Part shown: positions 34,739-44,650 of the stretch, piece by piece
Position numbering within the stretch: the stretch's first letter is position 1
Layout of the letters: each line of letters opens with the position of its first letter
Source: Propionibacteriaceae bacterium
GTDB lineage: Bacteria > Actinomycetota > Actinomycetes > Propionibacteriales > Propionibacteriaceae
Direction: 5' to 3'
Length of the DNA: 64,000 nucleotides
Assembly: GCA_030532575.1 (NCBI GenBank)
Contig: JAUNKV010000009.1
Coordinates: 38,321 to 102,320, forward strand
Position numbers and translations under genes: made by a program
Notes under the pieces: generated by a model
Seen by the model: the letters and a program-made list of their open reading frames with translations, nothing else
Databases searched by the model: none
Told to the model about the DNA's origin: nothing

Positions 34739-36961
34739 TCACTCCTGCTCGGAGTCCTCGGACTGTGCCTCGGTCTCCTCCACCACGGGGATGAGGCTCA
34801 GCTTGCCGCGGTCGTCGATCTCCGAGATCTCCACCTGGAGCTTCTGCCCCACCGAGACCACATCCTCGACGTCCTCCACGCGCTTGCCCCCGGCCAGTGC
34901 CCGGAGCTTGCTGATGTGCAGCAGCCCGTCCTTGCCCGGCAGCAGCGAGACGAAGGCCCCGAAGGTGGTGATCTTCACCACGGTGCCGAGGTAGCGCTCC
35001 CCCTTCTCCGGCAGGTGCGGGTTCGCAATCGCGTTGATCGCGGCGACGGCGGCCTCCGCGGCCTCGCCGGTCTCGGCCCCGACGTAGATCGTGCCGTCGT
35101 CCTCGATGGCGATGTTCGCGCCCGTGTCGTCCTGGATCTGGTTGATGACCTTGCCCTTGGGGCCGATGACCTCACCGATCTTGTCCACCGGGATGCGGAT
35201 GGTCACGATGCGCGGCGCGTAGGGGCTCATCTCGTCCGGGGTGTCGATGGCCTCACCCATCACCTCGAGCAGCGTGTGCCGGGCCTCGCGGGCCTGCAGC
35301 AGCGCCTTCTGCAGCTCGGCGGCGGGGATGCCGTTCAGCTTGGTGTCGAGCTGCAACGCGGTCACGAAGTCCTTGGTGCCCGCCACCTTGAAGTCCATGT
35401 CACCAAGCGCATCCTCGGCGCCCAGGATGTCGGTCAGCGCGACGTAGCGCGTCTGGCCGTCGATCTCCTCGCTCATCAGACCCATCGCGATACCCGCGAC
35501 GGGGGCCTTCAGCGGGACACCCGCGTTGAGCAGCGACAGGGTCGAGGCGCACACCGACCCCATCGAGGTGGAGCCGTTCGAGCCCAGCGCCTCGGAAACC
35601 TGGCGGATGGCGTACGGGAACTCCTCACGGGTCGGCAGCACCGGGAACAGGGCCCGCTCCGCCAGCGCCCCGTGGCCAATCTCGCGGCGCTTCGGGGAAC
35701 CGACGCGCCCCGTCTCACCCGTCGAGAACGGCGGGAAGTTGTAGTTGTGCATGTAGCGCTTGGTGGTCTCCGGGGACAGGGAGTCGATCTTCTGCTCCAG
35801 GTCCAGCATGTTGAGCGTGGAGACACCGAGGATCTGGGTCTCGCCACGCTGGAACAGCGCGGAGCCGTGGACCCGGGGAATCACCGCGACCTCCGCCGAG
35901 AGGGTGCGGATGTCACGGGGGCCGCGCCCATCGATGCGGACCCCCTCGGTGAGGGTGCGGTGCCGCACGATCTGCTTCGTCAGCGCCTTCAGGGCCGCAG
36001 CAATCTCGTTGCCACGCTCCTCGAAGCGCTCCGCCAGCTGCTCGGTGACCTCCGCCCGGATGGCGTGGGTGGCATCGTCGCGGTCCTGCTTGCCGGGGAT
36101 CTGCATGGCCTCGGCGATGCGCTGGGCGGCCAGCTCCTCGACGGCGGCGTAGACGTCGTCCTCGTAGTCGCGGAAGACCGGGAAGTCGTAGGTCTCCTTC
36201 GGCAGCTTCGCCTTCAGCTCCGACTGGGCGTCGCAGAGGACCTTGATGAACGGCTTGGCGGCCTCCAGCCCCTGCCCCACGACCTCCTCGGTCGGGGCGG
36301 CCTTCCCGGCCCGGACGTTCTCCCAGGTGGCCTCGGTCCCGCCGGCCTCGACCATCATGATGGCGACATCGCCGTCAGCCAGCACCCGACCGGCCACAAC
36401 CATCTGGAAGGAGGAGCGAGAGACCTGCTCCACGGTCGGGAAGCAGACCCAGGTGTCGTCGATCAGGGCGATGCGGATACCGCCGATGGGCCCGGAGAAG
36501 GGCAGCCCGGCCAGCGTGGTGGCCATCGAGGCCGCGTTGATGGCCACGACGTCGTAGTAGTGCCTGGGGTTCAGGGACAAGACGTTGACGATGACCTGGA
36601 CCTCGTTGCGCAGCCCCTTGACGAAGGCAGGACGCAGCGGGCGGTCGATGAGACGGGCGGCCAGGATGGCGGCCTCGCCGGGGCGTCCCTCACGACGGAA
36701 GAAGGAGCCGGGGATGCGCCCTGCGGCGTACATCCGCTCCTCGATGTCGACGGTGAGCGGGAAGAAGTCGATGGCGTCACGCGGCGCCTTGGCCGCGGTC
36801 GTCGCGGCGAGCAACATCGTGTCGCCGTCCAGGTACACGGCCGCGGATCCATCGGCCTGCTGGGCGAGGATGCCGGATTCGAAACGAATGACGTGACGAC
36901 CGTACTTGCCGTTGTCGATGACGGCTTCGGTGTATTCGAGACCAGGTCCTTCCATGGACAA
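34739..36961 (-). CDS. pnp: Polynucleotide phosphorylase
   Basis: This 740-residue 3'-to-5' exoribonuclease uses phosphate to degrade RNA and also makes tails. Two RNase PH domains flank a helical linker. A KH domain ([16 protein letters not shown], about 590-605) and an S1 domain ([18 protein letters not shown], about 650-667) follow. The best ribosome site, AGGAG, is six bases before TTG 36961 but 12 bases before ATG 36955, so a TTG start is favoured. The message begins after the rpsO terminator. Confidence 0.96.
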   Translation of the reverse strand: MSMEGPGLEYTEAVIDNGKYGRHVIRFESGILAQQADGSAAVYLDGDTMLLAATTAAKAPRDAIDFFPLTVDIEERMYAAGRIPGSFFRREGRPGEAAILAARLIDRPLRPAFVKGLRNEVQVIVNVLSLNPRHYYDVVAINAASMATTLAGLPFSGPIGGIRIALIDDTWVCFPTVEQVSRSSFQMVVAGRVLADGDVAIMMVEAGGTEATWENVRAGKAAPTEEVVGQGLEAAKPFIKVLCDAQSELKAKLPKETYDFPVFRDYEDDVYAAVEELAAQRIAEAMQIPGKQDRDDATHAIRAEVTEQLAERFEERGNEIAAALKALTKQIVRHRTLTEGVRIDGRGPRDIRTLSAEVAVIPRVHGSALFQRGETQILGVSTLNMLDLEQKIDSLSPETTKRYMHNYNFPPFSTGETGRVGSPKRREIGHGALAERALFPVLPTREEFPYAIRQVSEALGSNGSTSMGSVCASTLSLLNAGVPLKAPVAGIAMGLMSEEIDGQTRYVALTDILGAEDALGDMDFKVAGTKDFVTALQLDTKLNGIPAAELQKALLQAREARHTLLEVMGEAIDTPDEMSPYAPRIVTIRIPVDKIGEVIGPKGKVINQIQDDTGANIAIEDDGTIYVGAETGEAAEAAVAAINAIANPHLPEKGERYLGTVVKITTFGAFVSLLPGKDGLLHISKLRALAGGKRVEDVEDVVSVGQKLQVEISEIDDRGKLSLIPVVEETEAQSEDSEQE

Positions 36962-37175
36962 AGCTGGCTCCTTTCGATGGTTGGCTGCCCGCAGGCCACG
37001 GCCGAGCCGCCAGTGCCACCGGCCTTCGATCGAGGCCCGCGGGGCCGTTACCGGTCCCGAGAACCACTACCGAGGACCAGGTGAGACCGCCTGGCGGGCA
37101 GCAGAGAGACAAAGTGCGATGAAGATGAAGTTGTGTTCGACGGGAATCCTACCGGGTTCCCGCCCCAAAGCACGA

Positions 37176-37205
37176 GTGACAGCCCCACGAGCGTGGGGCT
37201 GTCAC
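37176..37205 (-). terminator. Hairpin terminator after rpsO
   Basis: GTGACAGCCCCAC (37176-37188) pairs perfectly with 37193-37205 around loop GAGC. It lies 25 bases past the rpsO stop. The rest of the 269-base gap to pnp shows no gene. Confidence 0.75.
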
Positions 37206-37230
37206 CTGGAGTGCTCGAAAGGCCTTCAGA

Positions 37231-37500
37231 TCAGCGACGCAGGCCGAGGCGGGCGATGAGCTCGCGGTAGTGCTCGACATCCTCACGGGCCACGTAGTTG
37301 AGCAGACGGCGGCGCTGGCCGACCATCAGCATCAGACCGCGACGGCTGTGGTGGTCACCCTTGTGGACCTTGAGGTGCTCGGTCAGGTGAGAGATCCGCT
37401 TGGTCAGCAGGGCGATCTGCACGTCCGGCGACCCGGTGTCGCCCGGGGTCTTGGCGTACTCTTCGATGATCTTCTTCTTCTCGGCAGCATCCATGTCCAT
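37231..37500 (-). CDS. rpsO: 30S ribosomal protein S15
   Basis: This 89-residue protein binds the 16S rRNA central domain. The family core [21 protein letters not shown] and [21 protein letters not shown] is complete. ATG 37500 ([11 protein letters not shown]) has GGAGCCC upstream. The pair rpsO-pnp is conserved in bacteria. Confidence 0.97.
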   Translation of the reverse strand: MDMDAAEKKKIIEEYAKTPGDTGSPDVQIALLTKRISHLTEHLKVHKGDHHSRRGLMLMVGQRRRLLNYVAREDVEHYRELIARLGLRR

Positions 37501-37696
37501 GGGCTCCTTCCGGTTCGCTGCACGGCGCCCCCGTCGCGGGTGCTGTCGGGGCTCTTGGTGGGCCGTGGCCGATCTACGGCAACTGCGACAGACTATCACC
37601 CGGAATCGCTGCCGCCCAATCGTCACCCATTCGGCCGACTCGGGCAAGGCAGGCGCTAAGGTTGCGGTCAATCGCTTCGTAAGAGAGGACCTTGCC

Positions 37697-38176
37697 ATGG
37701 CCGTCATTGTTCGTACCGTCACCGAAGCCGACCTGCCCGCCCTCCGGAAGCATCAGGTGCGCCCTGAGCTGAACCTGGTCGATGAGCACTTCGCCGAGGC
37801 CCGGGCGGGCACCCTGATCTTCGCCGTCGCCCTCGACGGGGAGGAGCCGCTCGGCACCGCTCTGCTGGACTTCGGGCCCGAGGCCGTGGTCCCCGAACTG
37901 CGCAACATGTTCGTCTACCCCCACGCCCGCCGTCGCGGCGCCGGACGGGCCCTGACCTCCTGGATCGAGGACCAGGCCCGGGCCGCCGGTTACCGCGAGG
38001 TCCATCTGGCGGTGGACCCGAACAACGAGAAGGCGATCCCGCTGTACGTGTCACTGGACTACCTGCCGACCGGGGAGCACCTGCTGGTGGAGAGCCCCGA
38101 GGTGCCCCAGGTCGGCGAGGATCTGGAGCCCAGCAGCCACTACGCGATCTACAAGAAGGCCTTGTTCACGATCTGA
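37697..38176 (+). CDS. GNAT-family N-acetyltransferase
   Basis: This is a 159-residue GNAT enzyme. The acetyl-CoA loop is [17 protein letters not shown] (about 75-91), followed by [20 protein letters not shown], a classic motif B. The ATG at 37697 has GAGAGGA upstream. The substrate is unknown. It sits, on the opposite strand, between rpsO and ribF, which are neighbours in many bacteria. Its end overlaps ribF by 11 bases. Confidence 0.87.
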   Translation: MAVIVRTVTEADLPALRKHQVRPELNLVDEHFAEARAGTLIFAVALDGEEPLGTALLDFGPEAVVPELRNMFVYPHARRRGAGRALTSWIEDQARAAGYREVHLAVDPNNEKAIPLYVSLDYLPTGEHLLVESPEVPQVGEDLEPSSHYAIYKKALFTI

Positions 38177-39062
38177 CCGGCTGCGAAGCCTCGAGGAGGC
38201 GACGGCACTCGGCCACGTCACGCTGCATCTGCTCGATCAGCTGACCCACACCGTCGAACCGCACCTGGCCTCGCAGCCGGGCCACGAAGTCCACGTCGAT
38301 GTGGACCCCGTACAGCTCCAGATCCTCCCGGTCCAGCACGTAGGTCTCCACCCTGCGGTCGCCCCCCTCGAAGGTCGGGTTCGACCCGACGGAGATCGCC
38401 GCGGGCAGCGGCTGCCCACCCCTGGGGGTCAGCCAGCCCGCGTACACGCCGTCGGCGGGAACCGCCATCTCGGGTGGGACGCTGAGGTTCGCGGTCGGGA
38501 ATCCCAGCTCCCGCCCCCGCTGGTCACCGACGACCACGACCCCACTGAACCGGAACCATCGGCCCAGGTGCTCGGCAGCCAGGGCGACGTCCCCGGCCTC
38601 CAGGGCGTCGCGGATCAGGGTCGAGCAGGTGGTCTGCTGGTCAATGGTGGCCAGCTCCAGGGCGCGCACCTCGAAGCGCCCCGAGGCGAGTTCCCGCAGG
38701 GTGGCGACATCGCCTGCGGCCCGGTGCCCGAAGCGGAAGTTCTCCCCCACCACCACCACGCGGGGCTCAAGGGGGGTGACGAATCGCTCCACGAACTCCG
38801 CCGGGCTCATGGCGGCCACCTTCTCGTCGAAACGCACCACCCGCACCTCGTGGGCGCCTGCCGCCTTGAGCAGATCGATCCGCTGCTCCAGCCCGGTCAC
38901 CAGCCTCGGCGCCGCCTCGGGCCGCAACACGCTCAGCGGGTGGGGCCAGAAGGTGATGACGGCGAGCTCGTCCTCGCCACGCTCGGCCTGCAGGACACTT
39001 TGATGACCACGGTGGACGCCATCGAAATTGCCGATGGCCACGATGCGGGTTCCACGATTCAC
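38166..39062 (-). CDS. ribF: Bifunctional riboflavin kinase/FAD synthetase
   Basis: This 298-residue enzyme makes FMN then FAD from riboflavin. The N-terminal adenylyltransferase has GNFDGVHRGHQ (about 11-21). The C-terminal kinase has GFPTANLSVP (about 185-194) and DGVYAGW. GTG 39062 is chosen; a longer frame from 39098 adds 12 unconserved residues. Confidence 0.94.
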   Translation of the reverse strand: MNRGTRIVAIGNFDGVHRGHQSVLQAERGEDELAVITFWPHPLSVLRPEAAPRLVTGLEQRIDLLKAAGAHEVRVVRFDEKVAAMSPAEFVERFVTPLEPRVVVVGENFRFGHRAAGDVATLRELASGRFEVRALELATIDQQTTCSTLIRDALEAGDVALAAEHLGRWFRFSGVVVVGDQRGRELGFPTANLSVPPEMAVPADGVYAGWLTPRGGQPLPAAISVGSNPTFEGGDRRVETYVLDREDLELYGVHIDVDFVARLRGQVRFDGVGQLIEQMQRDVAECRRLLEASQPVRS

Positions 39063-39106
39063 GGCCCATACGTTAGCCGCGCCGGGGCGTGAGCGCACCC
39101 GGACAT

Positions 39107-39145
39107 GGGCCGCCGCCCGGCACCTGGGGTACCGGGCGGCGGCCC
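39107..39145 (-). terminator. Hairpin terminator after lutC
   Basis: GGGCCGCCGCCCGG (39107-39120) pairs perfectly with 39132-39145. It lies just past the lutC stop and before ribF, so it probably ends the lactate operon. Confidence 0.75.
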
Positions 39146-39156
39146 TCGGAGGGTGC

Positions 39157-39807
39157 TCAGCCCTCCTCGAGCACGACGTAGAGCTGCCTGGGGCCGTGCA
39201 CCCCCTCGACCCGGCTCAGCTCGATGTCACTGGTCGCCGAGCCGCCACTGATCCAGGTGACGGGTTGACCCGCCACGACGGCGGGCTTCAGCCGGTGCAC
39301 CGCCTCGGGGACATCGGAGACCACCGTCTCGGCACGCACCACGCAGACGTGGCGATCCGGGACCAGCGTCAGGGCACGACGACCCTGATCCGCCGAGTGA
39401 TCCAGGGCGATGGTTCCGGTCTCGGCCATCGACACCGCCGAGCCGGTGAGCACCGCGTCGATGTCGTTGAGCTGCTGATGGGTCAGCTGGTGGTCGCGGA
39501 CGACCTCGAGCCCGGCCGCGGTCACGGCATCCACCCAGGCCTGGGGCACCCCGTCGGGGACCACGACGGTGCGCGCTCCCAACTCCACCAGCGCGGTGAC
39601 CACCGCCTTCGCGGTCTCGGAGGCAGGGGTGCGGGTGATCCGGGCCTTGTAGTCGAGGATGTTCTCGACGAAGGTCTCCAGCACGTCCTCCAGCGGGGTC
39701 GGCTGGTCGTAGACCCATGCGACGGGGACGTCCTTGACCGGGTCCTTCTCCGTGACATCCTTCGTGGCCTCACGGATGCGGGCCAGGATTTCTTCACGCG
39801 CGCTCAC
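39157..39807 (-). CDS. lutC: Lactate utilization protein C
   Basis: This 216-residue LutC/YkgG-family protein is part of the LutABC complex that oxidises L-lactate to pyruvate. Visible family marks are TGSAVSMAETGTIALDHS and ISGGSATSDIELSRVEGVHGP, the conserved C-terminal motif. GTG 39807 overlaps the lutB stop as GTGA. It is the last gene of lctP-lutA-lutB-lutC. Confidence 0.92.
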   Translation of the reverse strand: MSAREEILARIREATKDVTEKDPVKDVPVAWVYDQPTPLEDVLETFVENILDYKARITRTPASETAKAVVTALVELGARTVVVPDGVPQAWVDAVTAAGLEVVRDHQLTHQQLNDIDAVLTGSAVSMAETGTIALDHSADQGRRALTLVPDRHVCVVRAETVVSDVPEAVHRLKPAVVAGQPVTWISGGSATSDIELSRVEGVHGPRQLYVVLEEG

Positions 39808-41294
39808 TTCGCGGCCTCCTCTCGGTCCTTCCACCAGTCGCGGAAGGTCTGTTTCGGCGGCACCGGCAGGTCGCGCGCGCTGCTCCAGCCAGAGGCCGGC
39901 CACGGCAACGCACCGAAGTGGGACCGCTTGCGGAACAGGCGTCCCGCCATCTTGCTGAAGAACTGGACGAAGGCCAGGTTGCGCCCCTTCGCGAAGACCC
40001 AACCCACCATCTTGAAGATCAGCGACTCCACCGTGGGACGGTGCGCGGTCTTCTTCTGCACCACCTTGTTGCGCATGTGGACCAGGATGTCCGAGATGGG
40101 GATCTTCACCGGACACACGTCGTTGCAGGCACCACACAGGGTGGAGGCGTACGGCAGGGACTTGTCCACCTCCGAGGCCACTCCCCGCAGCTGCGGGGTG
40201 AGGATGGCCCCGATCGGCCCCGGGTAGACCGAGCCGTAGGAGTGCCCCCCGACCCGCTCGTAGACGGGGCAGACGTTCATGCAGGCCGAACAACGGATGC
40301 AGCGCAGCGCCTCCCGACCCACAGGGTCGGAGAGCACCTTGGTGCGGCCGTTGTCGAGAAGCACCACGTGCAGGTCCTGCGGGCCGTCACCGGGAGTGAC
40401 CCCGGTCCAGATGGAGGTGTAGGGGTTCATCCGCTCACCGGTGGAGCTGCGCGGCAGCAGTCGCAGGAAGACCTCCAGGTCCTCGAAGGTGGGCACCAGC
40501 TTCTCGATGCCCACCACTGAGATCAGGGTCTCCGGCAGGGTCAGGCACATCCGCCCGTTGCCCTCGGACTCGACGATGACCAGCGATCCGGTCTCGGCGA
40601 CGATGAAGTTGCCCCCGGAGACGGCGACCTTGGCGCGCAGGAATTTCTCCCTCAGGTGGGTGCGGGCAGCGCCCGCCAACTCCGGCGGGTTGTCGCTGAT
40701 GCCCTCGGGTGCCGGGGTCCCCCACTGTCCCATCTCCTTGAGGAAGATCTCGCGCACCTCGGAGCGGTTGCGGTGGATGGCGGGCACCAGGATGTGCGAC
40801 GGCCGGTCGTGGCCCAGCTGGACGATGAGCTCGGCCAGGTCGGTCTCCCACGAGGCGATCCCGGCCTCCTCGAGGGCCTCGTTGAGGTCGATCTCCTGGG
40901 TGGCCATCGACTTGATCTTGACCACCTCCCGGGTGTTCTTGCTGCGCGCGATGTCGATGACGATCCGGTTGGCCTCCTCGGCGTCGCGGGCCCAGTGGAC
41001 CGTGATGCCCGCAGCGGTCATGGCGGCCTCCGCCTGGAGCAGGTACTGGTCCAGGTGCCGTCCCACCCGGTTCTTGATCTGCTCCCCGGCCTCACGCAGC
41101 TCCTCCCAGTTCGCGACCTCGGAGGCGCGGGTGGCCCGCTTGGCCCGGATCACGGAGGTGGCATGGTGCAGGTTCTTGCGGAGCTGCTGGTTGTCCAGCG
41201 CCCCTTTCACAGCCTTCGGGAAGGCGGGCATCCCCAGGTAGGTGCCGGACGGCGGGGCCGGGGTGAGCCGCCTGCGGCTCTCGGTGACGGTCAT
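39804..41294 (-). CDS. lutB: Lactate utilization iron-sulfur protein B
   Basis: This is a 496-residue electron-transfer subunit of the lactate oxidation complex. Two 4Fe-4S motifs are CIRCSACMNVCPVY (about 325) and CGACNDVCPVKIP (about 375). The N-terminal LutC-like domain has GGNFIVAETGSLVIVESEGN. ATG 41294 overlaps the lutA stop as ATGA. It is probably membrane-associated in function but has no clear span. Confidence 0.94.
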   Translation of the reverse strand: MTVTESRRRLTPAPPSGTYLGMPAFPKAVKGALDNQQLRKNLHHATSVIRAKRATRASEVANWEELREAGEQIKNRVGRHLDQYLLQAEAAMTAAGITVHWARDAEEANRIVIDIARSKNTREVVKIKSMATQEIDLNEALEEAGIASWETDLAELIVQLGHDRPSHILVPAIHRNRSEVREIFLKEMGQWGTPAPEGISDNPPELAGAARTHLREKFLRAKVAVSGGNFIVAETGSLVIVESEGNGRMCLTLPETLISVVGIEKLVPTFEDLEVFLRLLPRSSTGERMNPYTSIWTGVTPGDGPQDLHVVLLDNGRTKVLSDPVGREALRCIRCSACMNVCPVYERVGGHSYGSVYPGPIGAILTPQLRGVASEVDKSLPYASTLCGACNDVCPVKIPISDILVHMRNKVVQKKTAHRPTVESLIFKMVGWVFAKGRNLAFVQFFSKMAGRLFRKRSHFGALPWPASGWSSARDLPVPPKQTFRDWWKDREEAAK

Positions 41295-42049
41295 GCTGCG
41301 TCTCCTTCCGTGTGGGCGAGGATTTCGGCCAGGTGAATCGGTTTGACCCCGGCCTTCATCCGGTGGAGCAGGCCGGTGATGTGCATCAGGCAGGCGTTGT
41401 CCCCGGTGACGACATACTCGGCCCCCGTCGACTTGACGTTGCGGGCCTTGTCGGAGCCCATCGCGACGGAGACGTCCGGGTTCTTGACGGAGAACGTCCC
41501 ACCGAAGCCGCAGCACTGCTCCGCGTCGGGCAGCGGGGCCAGGTCGATGCCACGCACCGCCTGGAGCAGCTGGTAGGGCCGGTCCCCCACCTTCGCGACG
41601 CGGGCGGAGTGGCAGGTCGGGTGGTAGGTCACCCGGTGCGGGAAGTACGCACCGACGTCGGTGACGCCCAGCACGTCGACGAGGAACTCGGTGAAGTCGT
41701 AGGACCGCTTCACCAGTTCCTCCGCCGTCCGCTTCAGCCCCTCATCCCCGGCCCGTTCAGCGAGCATCGGGTGCTGGTGGCGCACCGCACCGACGCAGGA
41801 GCCGGACGGGCCGACGATGTAGTCGTACCCCTCGAAGGCCCGGGCGTAGCTCTTGACCGACCCCAGGGCCTCCTTGAAGTAGCCGGTGTTGGTGTGCATC
41901 TGCCCGCAGCAGGTCTGCTCCTTGGGGAACACGACCGTGCAGCCGAGGCGTTCCAACACCGTGACCACCGCGATGGGGGTGCTGGGGAACATCGTGTCGT
42001 TGAGACAGGTGGCGAACAGGGCCACCGTCTTTCCAGTTCCAGGTGCCAT
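41291..42049 (-). CDS. lutA: Lactate utilization protein A
   Basis: This 252-residue protein has two cysteine-rich CCG domains: CCGQMHTNTGY (about 47) and EQCCGFGGTFSVKNP (about 178). These bind an iron-sulfur cofactor in the GlpC/HdrB family. It is the first lut subunit behind the lactate permease gene. The start has AAGGAGAGAG upstream. Confidence 0.94.
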   Translation of the reverse strand: MAPGTGKTVALFATCLNDTMFPSTPIAVVTVLERLGCTVVFPKEQTCCGQMHTNTGYFKEALGSVKSYARAFEGYDYIVGPSGSCVGAVRHQHPMLAERAGDEGLKRTAEELVKRSYDFTEFLVDVLGVTDVGAYFPHRVTYHPTCHSARVAKVGDRPYQLLQAVRGIDLAPLPDAEQCCGFGGTFSVKNPDVSVAMGSDKARNVKSTGAEYVVTGDNACLMHITGLLHRMKAGVKPIHLAEILAHTEGDAA

Positions 42050-42085
42050 GTCTCTCTCCTTGTTGACGAGGCAGTCCAGTAGGTT

Positions 42086-43783
42086 TCAGGGAAGCAGCCA
42101 GCTGAGCACCGGGGTGGACATCAACCCGGAGATCACGCAGAGCAGGATGAGCAGGATGAAACTCCATGCGATGATGCGACGCAGAATGGCCGATTCGCTG
42201 CCCGCCAGCCCGATGGCGCTGGCCGCGATGGCCAGGGACTGGGGCGAGATCATCTTGCCGACGACGCCACCCGCGGCATTGGAGCCGACGAGCAGGGCCC
42301 GCATCTTCTCCACGCCCAGGGCGGAGGCGTCGCCGATCTGCTGGCCGACGCCGGACTGGAGGTTGGAGAACAGGATGTTGGCCGAGGTGTCGGAGCCGGT
42401 GACATAGGTACCGATCCAGCCGAGGACAGGGGCGAAGAACGGGTAGATGACACCTGCACCGGCGAAGAACATGCCGAGCGCCAAGGTCTGCCCGGAATCA
42501 CCCATCACGTAGGCCAGAGCCACCACGGAACCGATGGTCAGCATCGCGAACTTCATCTTCTTGACGTTGGCCCACAGTTCCTTGAACAGGTCAGCGACCG
42601 AGACCCGGTAGACCACCGCGGTCAGGATGGCCACCAGGGCCAGCAAAATGCCGGGGGTCGAGGCCCAGGCGAAGGTGTAGCTCTGGTGCGCCGAGGCGGC
42701 ACCCGAGGCCTCGAGCAGGCCGTCGAGCCCTGGCCAGGCGAACTTGACGTCGAGGCCCTTCAGCCAGCCCTTGACCGCCGGGATCGCGGCCATGCCGAAG
42801 ATCACAATGACCATGAGGTAGGGCACCAGCGCCATGAAGATGCGGCCACCGGTGAGGTTCGAGGTGTCCGGCGTCTGGACCTCCACCGGTTCGGTCTCCA
42901 ACTCGGGATCGACGGGCTCGCCGATGCGAGGGATGGCCTCCGCTCCGCCCTCGGCCTTCCAGAACCGGGTGAAGGCGATGGCCACGCCGACAGTGACGAC
43001 CGCGGCGATGAGCTCGGTGAGGTTGTACAGCGGGGTGGCCGAGACGATCCACTTGACGATGCCGAAGGTGACACCGACGACGAGCCCCACGGGCCAGCAC
43101 TGTTTGACCCCCTGCTTGCCGTCCATGACGGCCAGCAGCAGGAAGGGCACCACGAGGCAGAGCATCGCGGTGATCTGGCCCGTGATCGGGGAGATCGCCA
43201 GCACGTTGTCACCGAAGCCACCGGTCTTGGCAGCCATGAGCACGGGAAGACCCACGGCCCCGAAGGCCACGGGGACCGTGTTGGCCAGCAGCGCGATGAG
43301 GGCGGCCCGGATCTTGGAGAATCCGATGGCCACGAGCATCACGGCCGTGATGGCGACGGGGGCACCGAAACCGGCCAGGGCCTCCAGCAGACCGCCGAAA
43401 CAGAAGGCGATGAGCAGTCCCAGGACCCGGGGGTCATCGCTGATGAGGAAGAAGGTGTTGCGCAGGTCCTCGAAGCGGCCCGAGATGACCGTCACCTGGT
43501 ACATCCAGATCGCCATGAGCAGGATCCACACGATGGGGAAGAGGCCGTAGACGAAGCCATGGACGCTGGTCGACAGCGCCATGAGGGCGGGCATCTTGAA
43601 GGCCAGGATGGCCACGAGGAACGCAAGCGCCCAGGAGACGGCACCTGCCACGTGTGCCTTCCATCTGAGTGCGCCCAGCGTGATGAGCATGCAGGCGATC
43701 GGGATGAGCGCCACCAGAGCTGAGAGCCATTGGGCCCCCAGCGGGTTCAGTGAGGGCTGGAACCCCTCCAACAGAATCAACAT
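42086..43783 (-). CDS. lctP: L-lactate permease
   Basis: This is a 565-residue LctP/LldP-family proton-coupled lactate transporter with about 12-14 spans. Conserved stretches include GGLLEALAGFGAPVAITAVML and GWIGTYVTGSDTSANILF. ATG 43783 (MLILLEGFQPSLNPLG) gives the normal family start; the open frame extends 31 unlikely residues further. It leads the lut operon and faces a divergent GntR regulator. Confidence 0.94.
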   Translation of the reverse strand: MLILLEGFQPSLNPLGAQWLSALVALIPIACMLITLGALRWKAHVAGAVSWALAFLVAILAFKMPALMALSTSVHGFVYGLFPIVWILLMAIWMYQVTVISGRFEDLRNTFFLISDDPRVLGLLIAFCFGGLLEALAGFGAPVAITAVMLVAIGFSKIRAALIALLANTVPVAFGAVGLPVLMAAKTGGFGDNVLAISPITGQITAMLCLVVPFLLLAVMDGKQGVKQCWPVGLVVGVTFGIVKWIVSATPLYNLTELIAAVVTVGVAIAFTRFWKAEGGAEAIPRIGEPVDPELETEPVEVQTPDTSNLTGGRIFMALVPYLMVIVIFGMAAIPAVKGWLKGLDVKFAWPGLDGLLEASGAASAHQSYTFAWASTPGILLALVAILTAVVYRVSVADLFKELWANVKKMKFAMLTIGSVVALAYVMGDSGQTLALGMFFAGAGVIYPFFAPVLGWIGTYVTGSDTSANILFSNLQSGVGQQIGDASALGVEKMRALLVGSNAAGGVVGKMISPQSLAIAASAIGLAGSESAILRRIIAWSFILLILLCVISGLMSTPVLSWLLP

Positions 43784-43826
43784 GGGTTGAACTCCATCGT
43801 CCGTCGGGCCCACCGCAGACCCGAAT

Positions 43827-43836
43827 TGGTCCGACC
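43827..43836. promoter_or_regulatory. LldR/FadR-like operator site 1
   Basis: TGGTCCGACC within GAATTGGTCCGACCTTAA. FadR-type GntR regulators bind TGGT-N3-ACCA-like palindromes. It lies 44 bases before the lctP ATG. Confidence 0.6.
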
Positions 43837-43877
43837 TTAACACCTCCCCGGACGCGACACGCCATCGGGGTGGCAAT

Positions 43878-43887
43878 TGGTCCGACC
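43878..43887. promoter_or_regulatory. LldR/FadR-like operator site 2
   Basis: TGGTCCGACC within CAATTGGTCCGACCGAA, 51 bases from site 1 (about five helical turns). The flanks share AATTGGTCCGACC with site 1. Confidence 0.6.
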
Positions 43888-43907
43888 GAACTGATCATCC
43901 CGATGGA

Positions 43908-43917
43908 TGGTCCCACC
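43908..43917. promoter_or_regulatory. LldR/FadR-like operator site 3
   Basis: TGGTCCCACC, a weaker match to the same TGGT-N3-ACC pattern, 30 bases from site 2 and 28 bases before the regulator start. It could mediate autorepression. Confidence 0.4.
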
Positions 43918-43945
43918 CCATGAGCTTGTCCGGAGGTGTCAGAAT

Positions 43946-44650
43946 GTGGGTGTGTCCGTTGACGAACGCAAGGCCCATCAGGTGGCTCTCGACCACATCG
44001 AGAGCGAGCTGCTCACCGGCAACTACCCCGTCGGCACGAAGCTTCCGCCGGAGCGCGAACTCGCCGAGCAGCTCGGGGTGAGTCGCGGCGCCGTGCGCGA
44101 GGCCATCCGGGTGCTCCAGGCCCAGGGAATCCTCGAGTCCCTGCCCGGCCCCGGCCGTGGCACTCGCACCATCGCCGGACACACGGAAGCCCTGGGAAAA
44201 CTGCTGCGCCTGCATCTGGCCGTCACCACCACCTCAGCCGCTGACCTGACCGAGACCCGCAGCGCACTGGAACGGGTCACTGCCTCGCTCGCCGCCCGCC
44301 ACCGCGACACCGCAGCGCTGAGCCGCATGGCAGAGCTGGTGGCACGTATGGATGACGAGGAGGACCTCACCCCGTTCAACCTGTTGGACACCGAGTTCCA
44401 CCTGGAGATCGCCCAGGCCGCACGACACTCCTTCATCGGAGATCTCACCTGTGCCATCAGGCTGGCCCTCAGGGATCCCATCCACCGGGCATCGGTCGCG
44501 ATGCCGAACTGGCAGGACCTGCGTGCCACGCTCTGCACCCAGCACCGGGGCATCCTCGAAGCTGTCACCGACGGCGATCAGGAGAGCGCCGCTGAGCGGA
44601 TGGATGAGCACATCCGCAGCGCCTACGCGATCCTCAAACCTGAACTCTAA
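43946..44650 (+). CDS. FadR-family GntR transcriptional regulator (lactate)
   Basis: This 234-residue regulator has an N-terminal winged helix (LPPERELAEQLGVSRGAVREAIRVLQAQGILES) and a C-terminal FCD ligand domain with the metal-site residues in LLDTEFHLEIAQAARH. It is divergent from lctP-lutABC, so an LldR-like lactate-responsive repressor is inferred. GTG 43946 is chosen because GGAGG lies nine bases upstream; GTG 43952 is possible. The stop overlaps convergent truB by 4 bases. Confidence 0.9.
   Translation: MGVSVDERKAHQVALDHIESELLTGNYPVGTKLPPERELAEQLGVSRGAVREAIRVLQAQGILESLPGPGRGTRTIAGHTEALGKLLRLHLAVTTTSAADLTETRSALERVTASLAARHRDTAALSRMAELVARMDDEEDLTPFNLLDTEFHLEIAQAARHSFIGDLTCAIRLALRDPIHRASVAMPNWQDLRATLCTQHRGILEAVTDGDQESAAERMDEHIRSAYAILKPEL

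Noticed and set aside
33926..37084. A 1052-codon plus-strand open frame opposite dapB and pnp
   Set aside because: Its translation is low-complexity His/Asp/Arg/Gly and crosses two real genes and a terminator, so it is an antisense shadow.
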